From Thermoproteota archaeon (GTDB lineage Archaea > Korarchaeota > JAOZGF01 > JAOZFZ01): DNA of 64,000 nt. The stretch is from contig JAOZFT010000004.1 of NCBI GenBank assembly GCA_027492035.1, positions 473,249 through 537,248 on the forward strand. Reading direction: 5' to 3'. A program made the translations under genes and the position numbers. The notes beneath the pieces are model-generated. The model made no database searches, was not told the DNA's origin, and saw only the letters and a list, made by a program, of their open reading frames with translations. How positions within the stretch are numbered: the stretch's first letter is position 1; each line of letters starts with the position of its first letter. Of this stretch, positions 9,269 through 17,065 are shown piece after piece.

Positions 9269-10171
9269 ATGTACAAGCCAATTTTCGTGTTCCTTTGCTT
9301 AAATGGAAACCTGTGTGCGGAAGTAACATATAATACATTGAAAGAATTCTCAAAAAATTACTCTCTTGGAGATTATTACTCAGTTATGGATTTAGATTTC
9401 ACAAGTCAACTACTTACCAAAAAAATATACCCTAAGTTAACGATAAAGAATTTGGTGAACCCTGAGAAATATCCCTCATTAATTAATTACTTAATGGGTA
9501 GTTGCGAAGTTGAAGATATTGTTTACTTTTTAAAAGACAGGTTTATAGAGTCAACTTATTCAAACATTCTCTATGTGTTTCCGGGTTTTCTAAATTTAGA
9601 CTCATTTCAATTAATCAAGAATAGGAAAGATCTTTCAAAGAAATTAGAGAAATTAGTTGGTTTCCTTTCTTTAGAAAGTGAAGTTATTTTTGTCAATCAG
9701 CCTATCTTCCTTTCAGAACTTATTTTAAATACTCCACTGCACAATTTTGTTTATCTAATACCTGTAATTGATGGAACGGTTGAGTTAAAGATTTTAGAAA
9801 TGGAAATGGAAGAAAATGAAACTTTTAAACAGGAACACTTCACGTTACTAGGTTTAGTTTCTTTTTCATCTAATAAAGATGAAGAAAAAAATATGGGGCA
9901 TACATTGTCTCCCCCTGCCGCCGAATTAGAGAAGACAGGGCTTTTCCCAGTAATCAACCATAAAAACCCATATTCATCACTTCTTGCGAGAGAAGTGAAA
10001 AATTGTATTGAGAAACCGTTCAAGGAAAAATTGAAGGTTATGGATTTTCTGTATAAACTAAAAATTTTAGAAATGGAAAACATTCCTCCCCATAAACCTG
10101 CTAAATTAGAGAAGTTTGAAAGTGACTTAATTAAAGAAATAAATACTTTAGAAGAGATGCTTTCTCGATGA
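9269..10171 (+). CDS. MinD/ParA-like protein without a P-loop, unknown function
   Basis: Not recognised as a named family. Read strand by strand it follows the MinD/ParA layout. Beta-1 (IFVFLC) leads into LNGNLCAEVTYNTLKEF, where the deviant Walker A should be. YYSVMDLDF (37-45) sits at the 'D-D' position, NILYVFPGFLNLD matches the 'l.v.pg..dl' strand, and EVIFVNQP the Walker B strand. VYLIPVIDGTVE and LLGLVSF match the later strands, and TGLFPVINHKNPYSSLLAREVK the C-terminal strand-helix. No GKT or GKS is present, so ATP hydrolysis is unlikely. It overlaps the following HTH gene by four bases (ATGA). The fold assignment is inference. Confidence 0.6.
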   Translation: MYKPIFVFLCLNGNLCAEVTYNTLKEFSKNYSLGDYYSVMDLDFTSQLLTKKIYPKLTIKNLVNPEKYPSLINYLMGSCEVEDIVYFLKDRFIESTYSNILYVFPGFLNLDSFQLIKNRKDLSKKLEKLVGFLSLESEVIFVNQPIFLSELILNTPLHNFVYLIPVIDGTVELKILEMEMEENETFKQEHFTLLGLVSFSSNKDEEKNMGHTLSPPAAELEKTGLFPVINHKNPYSSLLAREVKNCIEKPFKEKLKVMDFLYKLKILEMENIPPHKPAKLEKFESDLIKEINTLEEMLSR

Positions 10172-10614
10172 ATAGGAAAAGATTTAATGAATTGTTCATT
10201 TATCAAGCCTTAGCTAATTCAGTAAGGCTAGAAATAGTTAAAGAATTGAGAAAAGGTGCCAAAACCAAGAAAAACTTAGTAAACAGTTTAGCTAAACATA
10301 ATCTGAACTACTCGAAATTGACTCATCACCTAAGCAAACTAAAGAAAGCAGGTATAGTAGGTGAAACCTCCTTTATAAGGAACGGTAAAGAAGAGAATTT
10401 TGTTTATCTCAAAAAAGATATAAAATTGACTCTGCAACCCTTAGAAGAGCCCCTAATTAATTTACCTCTACTCAAGACAATAAACGAAATGTTGTTAGTG
10501 GTTAAGAAAATAAGGGAACAACTTGAAAAAGGTACTTTACCCAAAGAGGTAGGCAGAGTTAACTTAAATAAAATCAAGAAAATGTATATTCGTTTAAGAG
10601 AAGGCTTATGTTAA
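10168..10614 (+). CDS. ArsR-like winged-helix regulator
   Basis: A 148-residue DNA-binding protein. Residues about 10-80 form a winged helix of the ArsR kind: YQALANSVRLEIVKELRKG, then the recognition region LNYSKLTHHLSKLKKAGIV and a wing ending NFVYLKKD. The remaining C-terminal part is helical and could dimerise. No metal-binding cysteine pair is visible, so a metal-sensing role is not supported. The start codon overlaps the stop of the MinD-like gene, so the two are translationally coupled and likely work together. Confidence 0.8.
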   Translation: MNRKRFNELFIYQALANSVRLEIVKELRKGAKTKKNLVNSLAKHNLNYSKLTHHLSKLKKAGIVGETSFIRNGKEENFVYLKKDIKLTLQPLEEPLINLPLLKTINEMLLVVKKIREQLEKGTLPKEVGRVNLNKIKKMYIRLREGLC

Positions 10615-10647
10615 ATTCTCGTTAAAACTATAAAAAAGGGCTGAAGC

Positions 10648-11829
10648 TTAAAAGGCAATTGTAAAAATGTATGGGATTGCAATAAACAACTTAAAAATTG
10701 ACTTCCTCATCAGGAAATAAGGAGAAAAAGACTTCTTAAATAAGTGAAACAAAAGTTTCTCTTGTGAATCAATATCCCATAAATTAATGATTTCACTTTC
10801 TGATTCCTTGATCCTCTGAAAAAAGCGTTCCAGCTCATTGGGTAAATAGTTCTCGAAAACTGTCCTTCCAATTAGTCCAATTCTTATTTTGTTCAACAAA
10901 AATTTCCTCCATTCTTTCTCATAAAGTGTTAATCTCTTGTTTTCTTCTAAAAACATAACTATATTTTTTGCAGCAATTTTTGCAGCACTTACCCCAAAAA
11001 AAATCCCCCCAAAACTTAATGGCTTATTTTGACCAGCAGCGTCACCTACTAACAACGTTCTACCTTTTACTGTTTTTCTCCTAGGTTTTGTTGGTAAAAA
11101 CCATGTAGAGAAACGTCTTGTCGTTAATTTCTTGTTTAAAGCCTCCTTTCTCAATAAATTCCTAACTGAACCAAAATTTATGTTTAAAGGGAAAACAATA
11201 CCCACTTTAACTTCCTTGGGGGAAGGGATAATCCAATAAAAAGTGTTTATTGAACCCAGCCTTAAAAAATGGACTTCGACGGAATCAAGGTCAGAAACGG
11301 GCCCTGCAATTAATTGCAAACCGAAACGAACAGGTAAAGGGGGAAAACCAAAAATTTTAGCTACTTTCGATAACGCACCATCAGCCCCGACTATAACTCT
11401 CCCTCTAAACCTTCTTCTGAGACCTGAGTAGGTTTTACAAATTATCTCTGGAGGCTGAAGTTTCGAGTAAGCTACACACCTAGTTGATTTATATGGAGAG
11501 ACACCTGTTTCCACTGCTGAAGCACATATTCCTTTGTCAAATACCGACCTGTCAACCACGTACCCTGTGAATTTAGGAATTTCAATTTCTTCCCCTTTAA
11601 ATGAAAAAATTTTGAAGGAAGAAACCTTTTCAATAATTGAATGGGAAGGTTTAATAGGTAAAGAATCCCAGGCCCTTTTTCCAAGCAATCCCGCACAATG
11701 GACAGGGATCCCTATCTCCCTATGTTCCTCAATCAAAGCTACATTGTATCCTTTCTTAGAAAGCAAATAAGATAATGTGGAACCTACTGGTCCCCCTCCT
11801 ACAATCACTATATCAAAAGAATCCGGCAA
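10648..11829 (-). CDS. Geranylgeranyl-reductase-family flavoprotein
   Basis: FAD-dependent oxidoreductase of the family that saturates isoprenoid chains of archaeal lipids or quinones. The dinucleotide-binding motif is IVGGGPVGSTLSYLL (around residue 8), followed by VHCAGLLG. Mid-protein is FYWIIPSPKEVKVG, the YxWxFPx(7-8)GxG-type substrate motif, and near 265 is LLVGDAAG with a glycine-rich continuation. It starts with TTG. It is the last gene of a four-gene operon (rhomboid, acetyltransferase, HTH, this gene; 21 nt gap). A paralogue at 34664-35842 is the more likely core lipid reductase; this one may act on a different prenyl substrate. Confidence 0.85.
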   Translation of the reverse strand: MPDSFDIVIVGGGPVGSTLSYLLSKKGYNVALIEEHREIGIPVHCAGLLGKRAWDSLPIKPSHSIIEKVSSFKIFSFKGEEIEIPKFTGYVVDRSVFDKGICASAVETGVSPYKSTRCVAYSKLQPPEIICKTYSGLRRRFRGRVIVGADGALSKVAKIFGFPPLPVRFGLQLIAGPVSDLDSVEVHFLRLGSINTFYWIIPSPKEVKVGIVFPLNINFGSVRNLLRKEALNKKLTTRRFSTWFLPTKPRRKTVKGRTLLVGDAAGQNKPLSFGGIFFGVSAAKIAAKNIVMFLEENKRLTLYEKEWRKFLLNKIRIGLIGRTVFENYLPNELERFFQRIKESESEIINLWDIDSQEKLLFHLFKKSFSPYFLMRKSIFKLFIAIPYIFTIAF

Positions 11830-11850
11830 GTTCCATCACAGGTAATAATG

Positions 11851-12492
11851 TTAATCCCAAGGTGAGGAAATAAAAATTACCTTAAACGGTGAAAACGCCT
11901 TATTCTTTCTTAAATAGCCCTCTTTCTCTAGTTCCTTAATTTTTTTAGACACGGTTCCTGGACTTACATTTAGTTTAAAAGCTATTTCAGCGACAGTCAT
12001 TGGTTTTTCTTTCACTAAATCAAGAATTTTGAACTTTACATCCTTTACCTCTTGAGTTAGAAAGTGATGGATAAAGTTATTTTTTTCAACAAGTTTTTTT
12101 GTTAACAACTGAACATCTCTACTTTTCAACAAATCTTTAGTATCAATTGATACTTTGATAGGCTTAATTTCATTCCTTAATTCAGATGCTTCTTTTAGAG
12201 ATTTAATTTCCTCTTTTAACTTTTTATTTGATAATTCATAATCTTCAATTGTTAGACTTATTATTTCGGTTAATTTTTCACTTATTTCATCCAAGATTTC
12301 GTCAATAAAGGCGAATAGCACCTTCTTTAGAATTTCCCATTCATTCTTCGATAACCCTATCCTTCTCCTCAAAATTTTTAATTTGTCGCTGAAACTTTCT
12401 TTCTCTTCAGATCTAAGTTTCAAAAGTAAATTATCTAACCTTGCAAAGGCTTTCCCGGACTCTGTTAATTTAGACACTTTCTTAATCCCCAC
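11851..12492 (-). CDS. Winged-helix protein with long helical N-terminus
   Basis: Unfamiliar 213-residue protein. The first 140 residues are highly charged and helical (EISEKLTEI, ELSNKKLKEEIKSLKE), consistent with a coiled coil. Residues about 150-200 form a winged helix, KILDLVKEKPMTVAEIAFKLNVSPGTVSKKIKELEKEGYL, of the MarR/ArsR kind. Its GTG start lies inside the end of the acetyltransferase gene (11 bp overlap). It could regulate this operon, but a structural chromatin or signalling role cannot be excluded. Confidence 0.72.
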   Translation of the reverse strand: MGIKKVSKLTESGKAFARLDNLLLKLRSEEKESFSDKLKILRRRIGLSKNEWEILKKVLFAFIDEILDEISEKLTEIISLTIEDYELSNKKLKEEIKSLKEASELRNEIKPIKVSIDTKDLLKSRDVQLLTKKLVEKNNFIHHFLTQEVKDVKFKILDLVKEKPMTVAEIAFKLNVSPGTVSKKIKELEKEGYLRKNKAFSPFKVIFISSPWD

Positions 12493-13081
12493 TCTTTTTA
12501 ATCTTCACTAACTCATTACATTCTTCACAAAAAAAGTTCTTTTCAAATTTGTTTTCACTCACCAATTTTTTTAAAGGATGCCCCAGACGGCAAACATAAC
12601 CCACTAACCTGGCAGGGTTACCTATGACTAAACCGTTAGCAGGAATGTTTTTAGTCACTACTGAACCTGCTCCCACCATGCTGTAACTACCTATCTCCAC
12701 GCCACAAACCAAAACTGAACCTGCACCTATGGAAGCTCCCTTCTTAATTCTTGTCGGAATAATTCTCCACTCTTTATTAAATGCCCTGGGGTACTTGTCG
12801 TTGGTTGAAACAACATGTGGACCTATGAACACATCATCATCAACAATTACTCCTCTATAAAGAGAAACAAAATTTTGGATCTTAACGTTATTCCCTATTT
12901 TCACGTCACAATCTATGTACACTCCCTTACCTATGTTACAGTTCTTACCGATTTCAGCTCCTTCCCTTACATGGGCAAAGTGCCAAATCCTTGTTCCCTC
13001 CCCTATTTTAACATTCTCCTCTACCACTGCGGTAGGATGTACATAAATTCTGGACTTATTAAACTTAGACGTAGTCCCCAC
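12482..13081 (-). CDS. Left-handed beta-helix N-acetyltransferase, WbpD-like
   Basis: Hexapeptide-repeat acyltransferase resembling those that N-acetylate a 3-amino UDP-sugar (WbpD/WlbB type). The repeats run from about residue 12 to 165 (VHPTAVVEENVKIGEGT, IGKNCNIGKGVYIDCDVKIG, IGAGSVLVCGVEIG, VIGNPARLVG). NDKYPRAF sits at the usual catalytic loop position. The last 35 residues carry VCRLGHPL...FFCEEC, a probable zinc ribbon seen in archaeal members. The GTG start overlaps the rhomboid gene by 17 bp. The DegT aminotransferase at 15900-17015 could supply its amino-sugar substrate; that link is inference. Confidence 0.85.
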   Translation of the reverse strand: MGTTSKFNKSRIYVHPTAVVEENVKIGEGTRIWHFAHVREGAEIGKNCNIGKGVYIDCDVKIGNNVKIQNFVSLYRGVIVDDDVFIGPHVVSTNDKYPRAFNKEWRIIPTRIKKGASIGAGSVLVCGVEIGSYSMVGAGSVVTKNIPANGLVIGNPARLVGYVCRLGHPLKKLVSENKFEKNFFCEECNELVKIKKSGD

Positions 13082-13742
13082 CTACTAAAACACTTAAATC
13101 TTCCAGTAACTTACGTTTTAAAACCAATGCAATAACTAAACCTGCTAAAAAGCCTCCTATGTGTGCCCAATAAGCTACTCCCGATTGTTCACCTAAAAGA
13201 ATCAAAATAAACTGGTAGAAAAACCAGAACAGAATAAATGTTTTTGCACTTACTCTGGTGAAAGTGTAACCCCACCCTAAGTAAACTAGTGAAACTATTC
13301 TTGCGCGGGGATAAAGGACAAGATAAGCACCTAAAACACCACTTATAGCTCCACTTGCTCCAATAGTAGGTATTTTTGATGAAACATTAAGTATAAAATG
13401 AGTTAAAGCAGCTAGCACTCCACAAAACAGATAAAAAACTAGAAAAGGAATTCTTCTAAAAGCCGCTTCCACGTTGTCGCCGAAAATGTAAAGGTAAACC
13501 ATGTTCCCCATTATGTGAAAAAAGCCTCCATGAAGAAACATACTAGTTACTAAAGAATACAAATGCTCAAAAGGAGCTTCTGAAAATAAATAAGGGACAA
13601 AGCCAAACAGGTAAACAAAATATAAATTTTTTGGAGGCTGCAAAAGCAACTGATAAATAAACACAACCACATTAATAACTATCAAAGAAAGAGTAACAAC
13701 TGGTTTAATACCTGTTCTGTTCTCATCATATATAGGGATCAC
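13065..13742 (-). CDS. Rhomboid-family intramembrane serine protease
   Basis: Membrane protein of 225 residues with about six hydrophobic segments. It has the rhomboid signatures: LHGGFFHIMGNMVYL (His/Asn loop), the nucleophile motif GASGAISGVLGA in TM4, and AHIGGFLAGL supplying the catalytic His in TM6. All core residues are present, so activity is expected. It is the first gene of an operon in which it overlaps the acetyltransferase. Rhomboids often precede surface or glycan genes in archaea, but the substrate is unknown. It diverges from the MoxR gene across 199 bp. Confidence 0.92.
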   Translation of the reverse strand: MIPIYDENRTGIKPVVTLSLIVINVVVFIYQLLLQPPKNLYFVYLFGFVPYLFSEAPFEHLYSLVTSMFLHGGFFHIMGNMVYLYIFGDNVEAAFRRIPFLVFYLFCGVLAALTHFILNVSSKIPTIGASGAISGVLGAYLVLYPRARIVSLVYLGWGYTFTRVSAKTFILFWFFYQFILILLGEQSGVAYWAHIGGFLAGLVIALVLKRKLLEDLSVLVGGDYV

Positions 13743-13916
13743 TCCCCTTTCCCTCTAACTTACCTCCCAAACAAGTTCTCTAAGGAGTTTCTTTGCTAAA
13801 TTCTTTCACCTTTCTTGGTTGCGATACTTTTAAAAGATTATTCTTCCTTAAAAATAATTAGTTATTTCATGTTTAAAGGTTTTCAATATATCTTTAACTG
13901 AGAAAGGTTAGACCCC

Positions 13917-13924
13917 TTATAAAT
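13917..13924 (+). promoter_or_regulatory. TATA-like box for the MoxR-VWA operon
   Basis: TTATAAAT is centred about 22 nt before the ATG at 13942 and no SD precedes that ATG, so the transcript is probably leaderless. Confidence 0.55.
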
Positions 13925-13941
13925 GCTAAAGTGCATAAGCT

Positions 13942-14850
13942 ATGCTCTCAAGCATGGAAAAAAATGTAAGAGAAATACAGGAAAAATACGGTGTTGTAGG
14001 AAGAAGTAAAGAATTGAAAGCTGCACTGCTTACTATCCTGAAAGGGAAACATTTATTAATAGAGGGAGATGTAGGGGTTGGTAAAACCACTCTCGCAATG
14101 GCTATTTCAAACTACTTAAAAAGGCCTCTCTACAGGATTGACGCTTCAGAAGTTTTCGATTCAACAAAATTAATTGGGTGGTTTGATCCTCCCCTCGTTC
14201 TAAAGAAGGGATACTGCTGGGAAAGCTTTATTAAAGGCCCCTTAACTGAAGCAATGCTTAAAGGAGGCATCCTTTTCATAAATGAAATAAATAGGTTACC
14301 TGAGGATACCCAAAATGTTTTATTGCCTGTGATGGATGAAAAGAAACTGGTTATTCCTAAACTTGGAGATATTGAATCCAAGAAAGGCTTTGTAGTGGTT
14401 GCTACACAAAACCCTGAAGCCTATATCGGAGCTACTTTGATAGGGGAGGCTTTAAAGGATAGGTTTGTTTGGTTAAAGCTTAATTACCAAAGTGAAGATG
14501 AGGAGGTGGAAATAGTTAAACAGAAAGTAAGTAAACAAGGCGAGCCATTCAATGAGGAAGTGGTAAGAACAGCTGTACGGATAGTTAGAAAAACAAGGGA
14601 ACATAAAGGCATTGAAAGAGGTTCTTCAATTAGAGGAGCTATAGACTTAGCTGAAATAGTTCTTGATGAATTCAAGAATGGACCGTTAACCATCGATCAA
14701 TGGGTGGAAGCAAGCGTAATGGCTTTGTCAACCAAAATCGAAATAAAGGAGTCCTTGAACAAGTCTGCCGCTGACTTAATAAAAGAAATCGTGTTGGATG
14801 AATTAGGGCTTAAGAAACAAGAAACCCGTTTTTTATGGAAAAACCCTTAA
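13942..14850 (+). CDS. MoxR-type AAA+ ATPase
   Basis: Single AAA+ domain of the MoxR/Mg-chelatase-I class, which remodels a partner protein, often with a VWA protein. Walker A is GDVGVGKTTLA (around residue 42), Walker B is LFINEINR (Asn in place of the usual first Asp, as in several relatives), and TQNP marks sensor 1. A helical lid follows. Length 302 aa is normal. The likely leaderless ATG is at 13942; a second Met lies four codons in. It overlaps the VWA gene by 16 bp, a classic MoxR-VWA pair. No chelatase large subunit is nearby, so cofactor metallation is not implied. Confidence 0.88.
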   Translation: MLSSMEKNVREIQEKYGVVGRSKELKAALLTILKGKHLLIEGDVGVGKTTLAMAISNYLKRPLYRIDASEVFDSTKLIGWFDPPLVLKKGYCWESFIKGPLTEAMLKGGILFINEINRLPEDTQNVLLPVMDEKKLVIPKLGDIESKKGFVVVATQNPEAYIGATLIGEALKDRFVWLKLNYQSEDEEVEIVKQKVSKQGEPFNEEVVRTAVRIVRKTREHKGIERGSSIRGAIDLAEIVLDEFKNGPLTIDQWVEASVMALSTKIEIKESLNKSAADLIKEIVLDELGLKKQETRFLWKNP

Positions 14851-15881
14851 AGAAAACTGTAGAGGAAGAAGTCTCGACCCGTAACTATTTAGGTTCAGTA
14901 CTGGAAACAAAAAGTTTATTGCAAGAAAGTGTGTTATCAAGTACCTCCTTTCCAAGGCTAAATTTCAGTGAAGCAAAGGAACTAGCTGAAAACTATCTGA
15001 AAAATCTGGAGATAAAGAACCTTATAGAAGTGACAAAGCTTAATATGTTTGCAGTGTCAAAGATTTTTGAGGAAGATGCTTCATTCACCTTCCTGGAGAA
15101 AGAAGCTGAAAAAGGAAACTTAGACATAGTTACTCTCTTCTTACTTTTAAGGAGTGAATTAAGGGGTGACTTGCTTGAAAAATTCAGAAACATAGCTGTT
15201 AAAACAGTGATCCAAGGTTCTTTTAAAGTTTTGTGCAAAGAAAGAGGTAAAATAAAGAAAAATGTTAAATACAAGCCAGGCAAAACAGATTTTGATGAAG
15301 AGAAAACGCTAGAGAATGCATTAGTTAAGGAAGTGTTAGGTTACGAAGACATAGTGGGCTTAGATAAAAGGAAGAAAATAAGTGGCGGAGTTGTTCTCTT
15401 GGATGTAAGCGGCTCTATGCATGGAAACAAAATAGTTAACGCTGCCTTAATAGCTTCTGTAGTAACCCATCAACTTAAATCAAGTGAATTAGGGCTTGTT
15501 GTTTTCAGTGAAAAAAGCGAAGTTGTTAAGGGGGTGAAAGAGAAAAAGCCCCTAATCAAAATTATCTCTGAAATTTTAAGTTTGAAACCTATAGGTTACA
15601 CTAACATAGAAAATGTACTCTTAACCGGTCTAGTTGAACTTAGTAAGATTAAAAAAAGAGATAAGTGGGGCCTTTTAATCACTGATGGGCTTTATAACCG
15701 AGGAAAGCCTCCTTACAGCGTTGCGAAACAATACCCTAAGCTCCACGTAATTTACACTCATGGTAAACAAGACTGGGGAAGAAAAACATGTATACGCTTG
15801 GCAAACTTAGGCAAAGGAAAATTTGCGTCAGTAACTAAAACCAACGAAATAGTTAAAGAAATAAGGAAAATGTTTAAGTAA
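14835..15881 (+). CDS. VWA-domain partner of the MoxR ATPase
   Basis: A 348-residue protein with a helical N-terminal half and a C-terminal von Willebrand A domain. The MIDAS metal site reads LLDVSGSMHGNK (DxSxS, around residue 190), with the Thr in GYTNIE and the Asp in LITDGLYNRG completing it. It lacks a signal peptide and membrane segments, so it acts in the cytoplasm with the ATPase it overlaps. This is the BchD/CobT/CoxE-like arrangement, but the partner substrate is not evident. The 3' end is 18 nt from the convergent aminotransferase. Confidence 0.85.
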   Translation: MEKPLKKTVEEEVSTRNYLGSVLETKSLLQESVLSSTSFPRLNFSEAKELAENYLKNLEIKNLIEVTKLNMFAVSKIFEEDASFTFLEKEAEKGNLDIVTLFLLLRSELRGDLLEKFRNIAVKTVIQGSFKVLCKERGKIKKNVKYKPGKTDFDEEKTLENALVKEVLGYEDIVGLDKRKKISGGVVLLDVSGSMHGNKIVNAALIASVVTHQLKSSELGLVVFSEKSEVVKGVKEKKPLIKIISEILSLKPIGYTNIENVLLTGLVELSKIKKRDKWGLLITDGLYNRGKPPYSVAKQYPKLHVIYTHGKQDWGRKTCIRLANLGKGKFASVTKTNEIVKEIRKMFK

Positions 15882-15899
15882 TTATTCCTCCTAGCCTCA

Positions 15900-17015
15900 C
15901 TAAAACTTTTTCAGAAAATTTTTGACTTTTTCTGCGATGAAGAGAACCTGCTCCTTTGAAACTTCAGGATGTACAGGCAACTGCAAAATTCTTGAAGAGA
16001 CATTTACTGTGTTTTTTAATTCCTTAGGAATCTTAGATCTTTTTTTAAAGAAATCAATTGTGTGAAGGGGTTTCTCATAATATTTGCCTACCCCTACCCC
16101 CTCTCCTCTTAACTTTTTAAAGAGGAAATCTCTTAATCGGTTATCTTTAACTTTTAGGGTGTAAAGGTACCATGCGTGAGAAATATAGCTTGGAACAAAG
16201 GGAACATCAAGAGCTTCGGTTTCTTCCAACTCTTCAGTAAAAAGTGAAGCGTTTTCTCTTCTGCGACTTAATATTTTAGGGAGTTTAAGTGTTTGTACAT
16301 AACCTAAAGCTGCAGATAACTCACTTAAATGGTAATTATGACCGATCATTACAGTTAAATAAGGTTCCTTTTCTCCATGGGACCTAATCATTTTTATCTT
16401 CTCAAAATATTCTTCACGGTTGGTAATACACATTCCTCCTTCGCCGCAAGTAATATTTTTTGTTGCATAGAAACTGAAGCATTCGATGTCTGCAGTATTG
16501 CCTATTTTAACCCCCCTATACTCTGCTCCATGGGCCTGTGCAGCATCTCCAATAACTACTAAATTATTTTCTTCAGCAAATTCCCTTATTTCATTCATTT
16601 CAGATGGTAAACCATAAAGATGGACTGGTATAACAGCCTTAGTTTTCTTTGTAACAAGTTCTTTAAGTTGTGAAGGGTCTATACAGTAGGTTTTGGGGTT
16701 GATATCTGCAAAGATGGGCGTAGCACCGGTAAGGAGCACCGCCTCAGCTGTAGCTGAAAAAGTAAAGGATGGCACAATTACTTCGTCTCCTCTCTTGATT
16801 CCTGCACTTAACAAAGCTGCGTGAAGGGCTGATGTTCCTGAATTCAATGCAACAGCGTATTTTGCTCCCACAAACTTTCTAAAAGCCTCCTCAAATTTTT
16901 GGACATAAGGGCCGCTTCCTGTTTTATGTGTTAATATTTTGCTTTCGAGGACTTTAATTACTTCCTTCTTTTCTTCATCTCCTATGACGGGAATGTTTAT
17001 GGGTATCTCTTTCAC
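15900..17015 (-). CDS. DegT/DnrJ/EryC1-family sugar aminotransferase
   Basis: PLP enzyme that transaminates a keto-sugar nucleotide. It has FTFSATAEAVLLTGATPIFADI, then the PLP phosphate-contact segment GDAAQAHGAEY and the lysine motif SFYATKNITCGEGGM (around residue 180). Length 371 aa is normal. In UDP-GlcNAc(3NAc)A biosynthesis such an enzyme (WbpE) acts just before a WbpD-type acetyltransferase, and a WbpD-like gene lies 3 kb away on the same strand. It is the last gene of the iorA-iorB-DUF354 run, 50 nt after DUF354. The exact sugar is inferred only. Confidence 0.92.
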   Translation of the reverse strand: MKEIPINIPVIGDEEKKEVIKVLESKILTHKTGSGPYVQKFEEAFRKFVGAKYAVALNSGTSALHAALLSAGIKRGDEVIVPSFTFSATAEAVLLTGATPIFADINPKTYCIDPSQLKELVTKKTKAVIPVHLYGLPSEMNEIREFAEENNLVVIGDAAQAHGAEYRGVKIGNTADIECFSFYATKNITCGEGGMCITNREEYFEKIKMIRSHGEKEPYLTVMIGHNYHLSELSAALGYVQTLKLPKILSRRRENASLFTEELEETEALDVPFVPSYISHAWYLYTLKVKDNRLRDFLFKKLRGEGVGVGKYYEKPLHTIDFFKKRSKIPKELKNTVNVSSRILQLPVHPEVSKEQVLFIAEKVKNFLKKF

Positions 17016-17065
17016 TTTTTCCCACTCCTTCCTGGAAGATTTAAGGGAGGATGGTATCCACCTAT

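Noticed and set aside
11472-11696. 74-aa minus-strand ORF
   Set aside because: Alternative frame within the flavoprotein gene, whose frame carries the FAD motifs.
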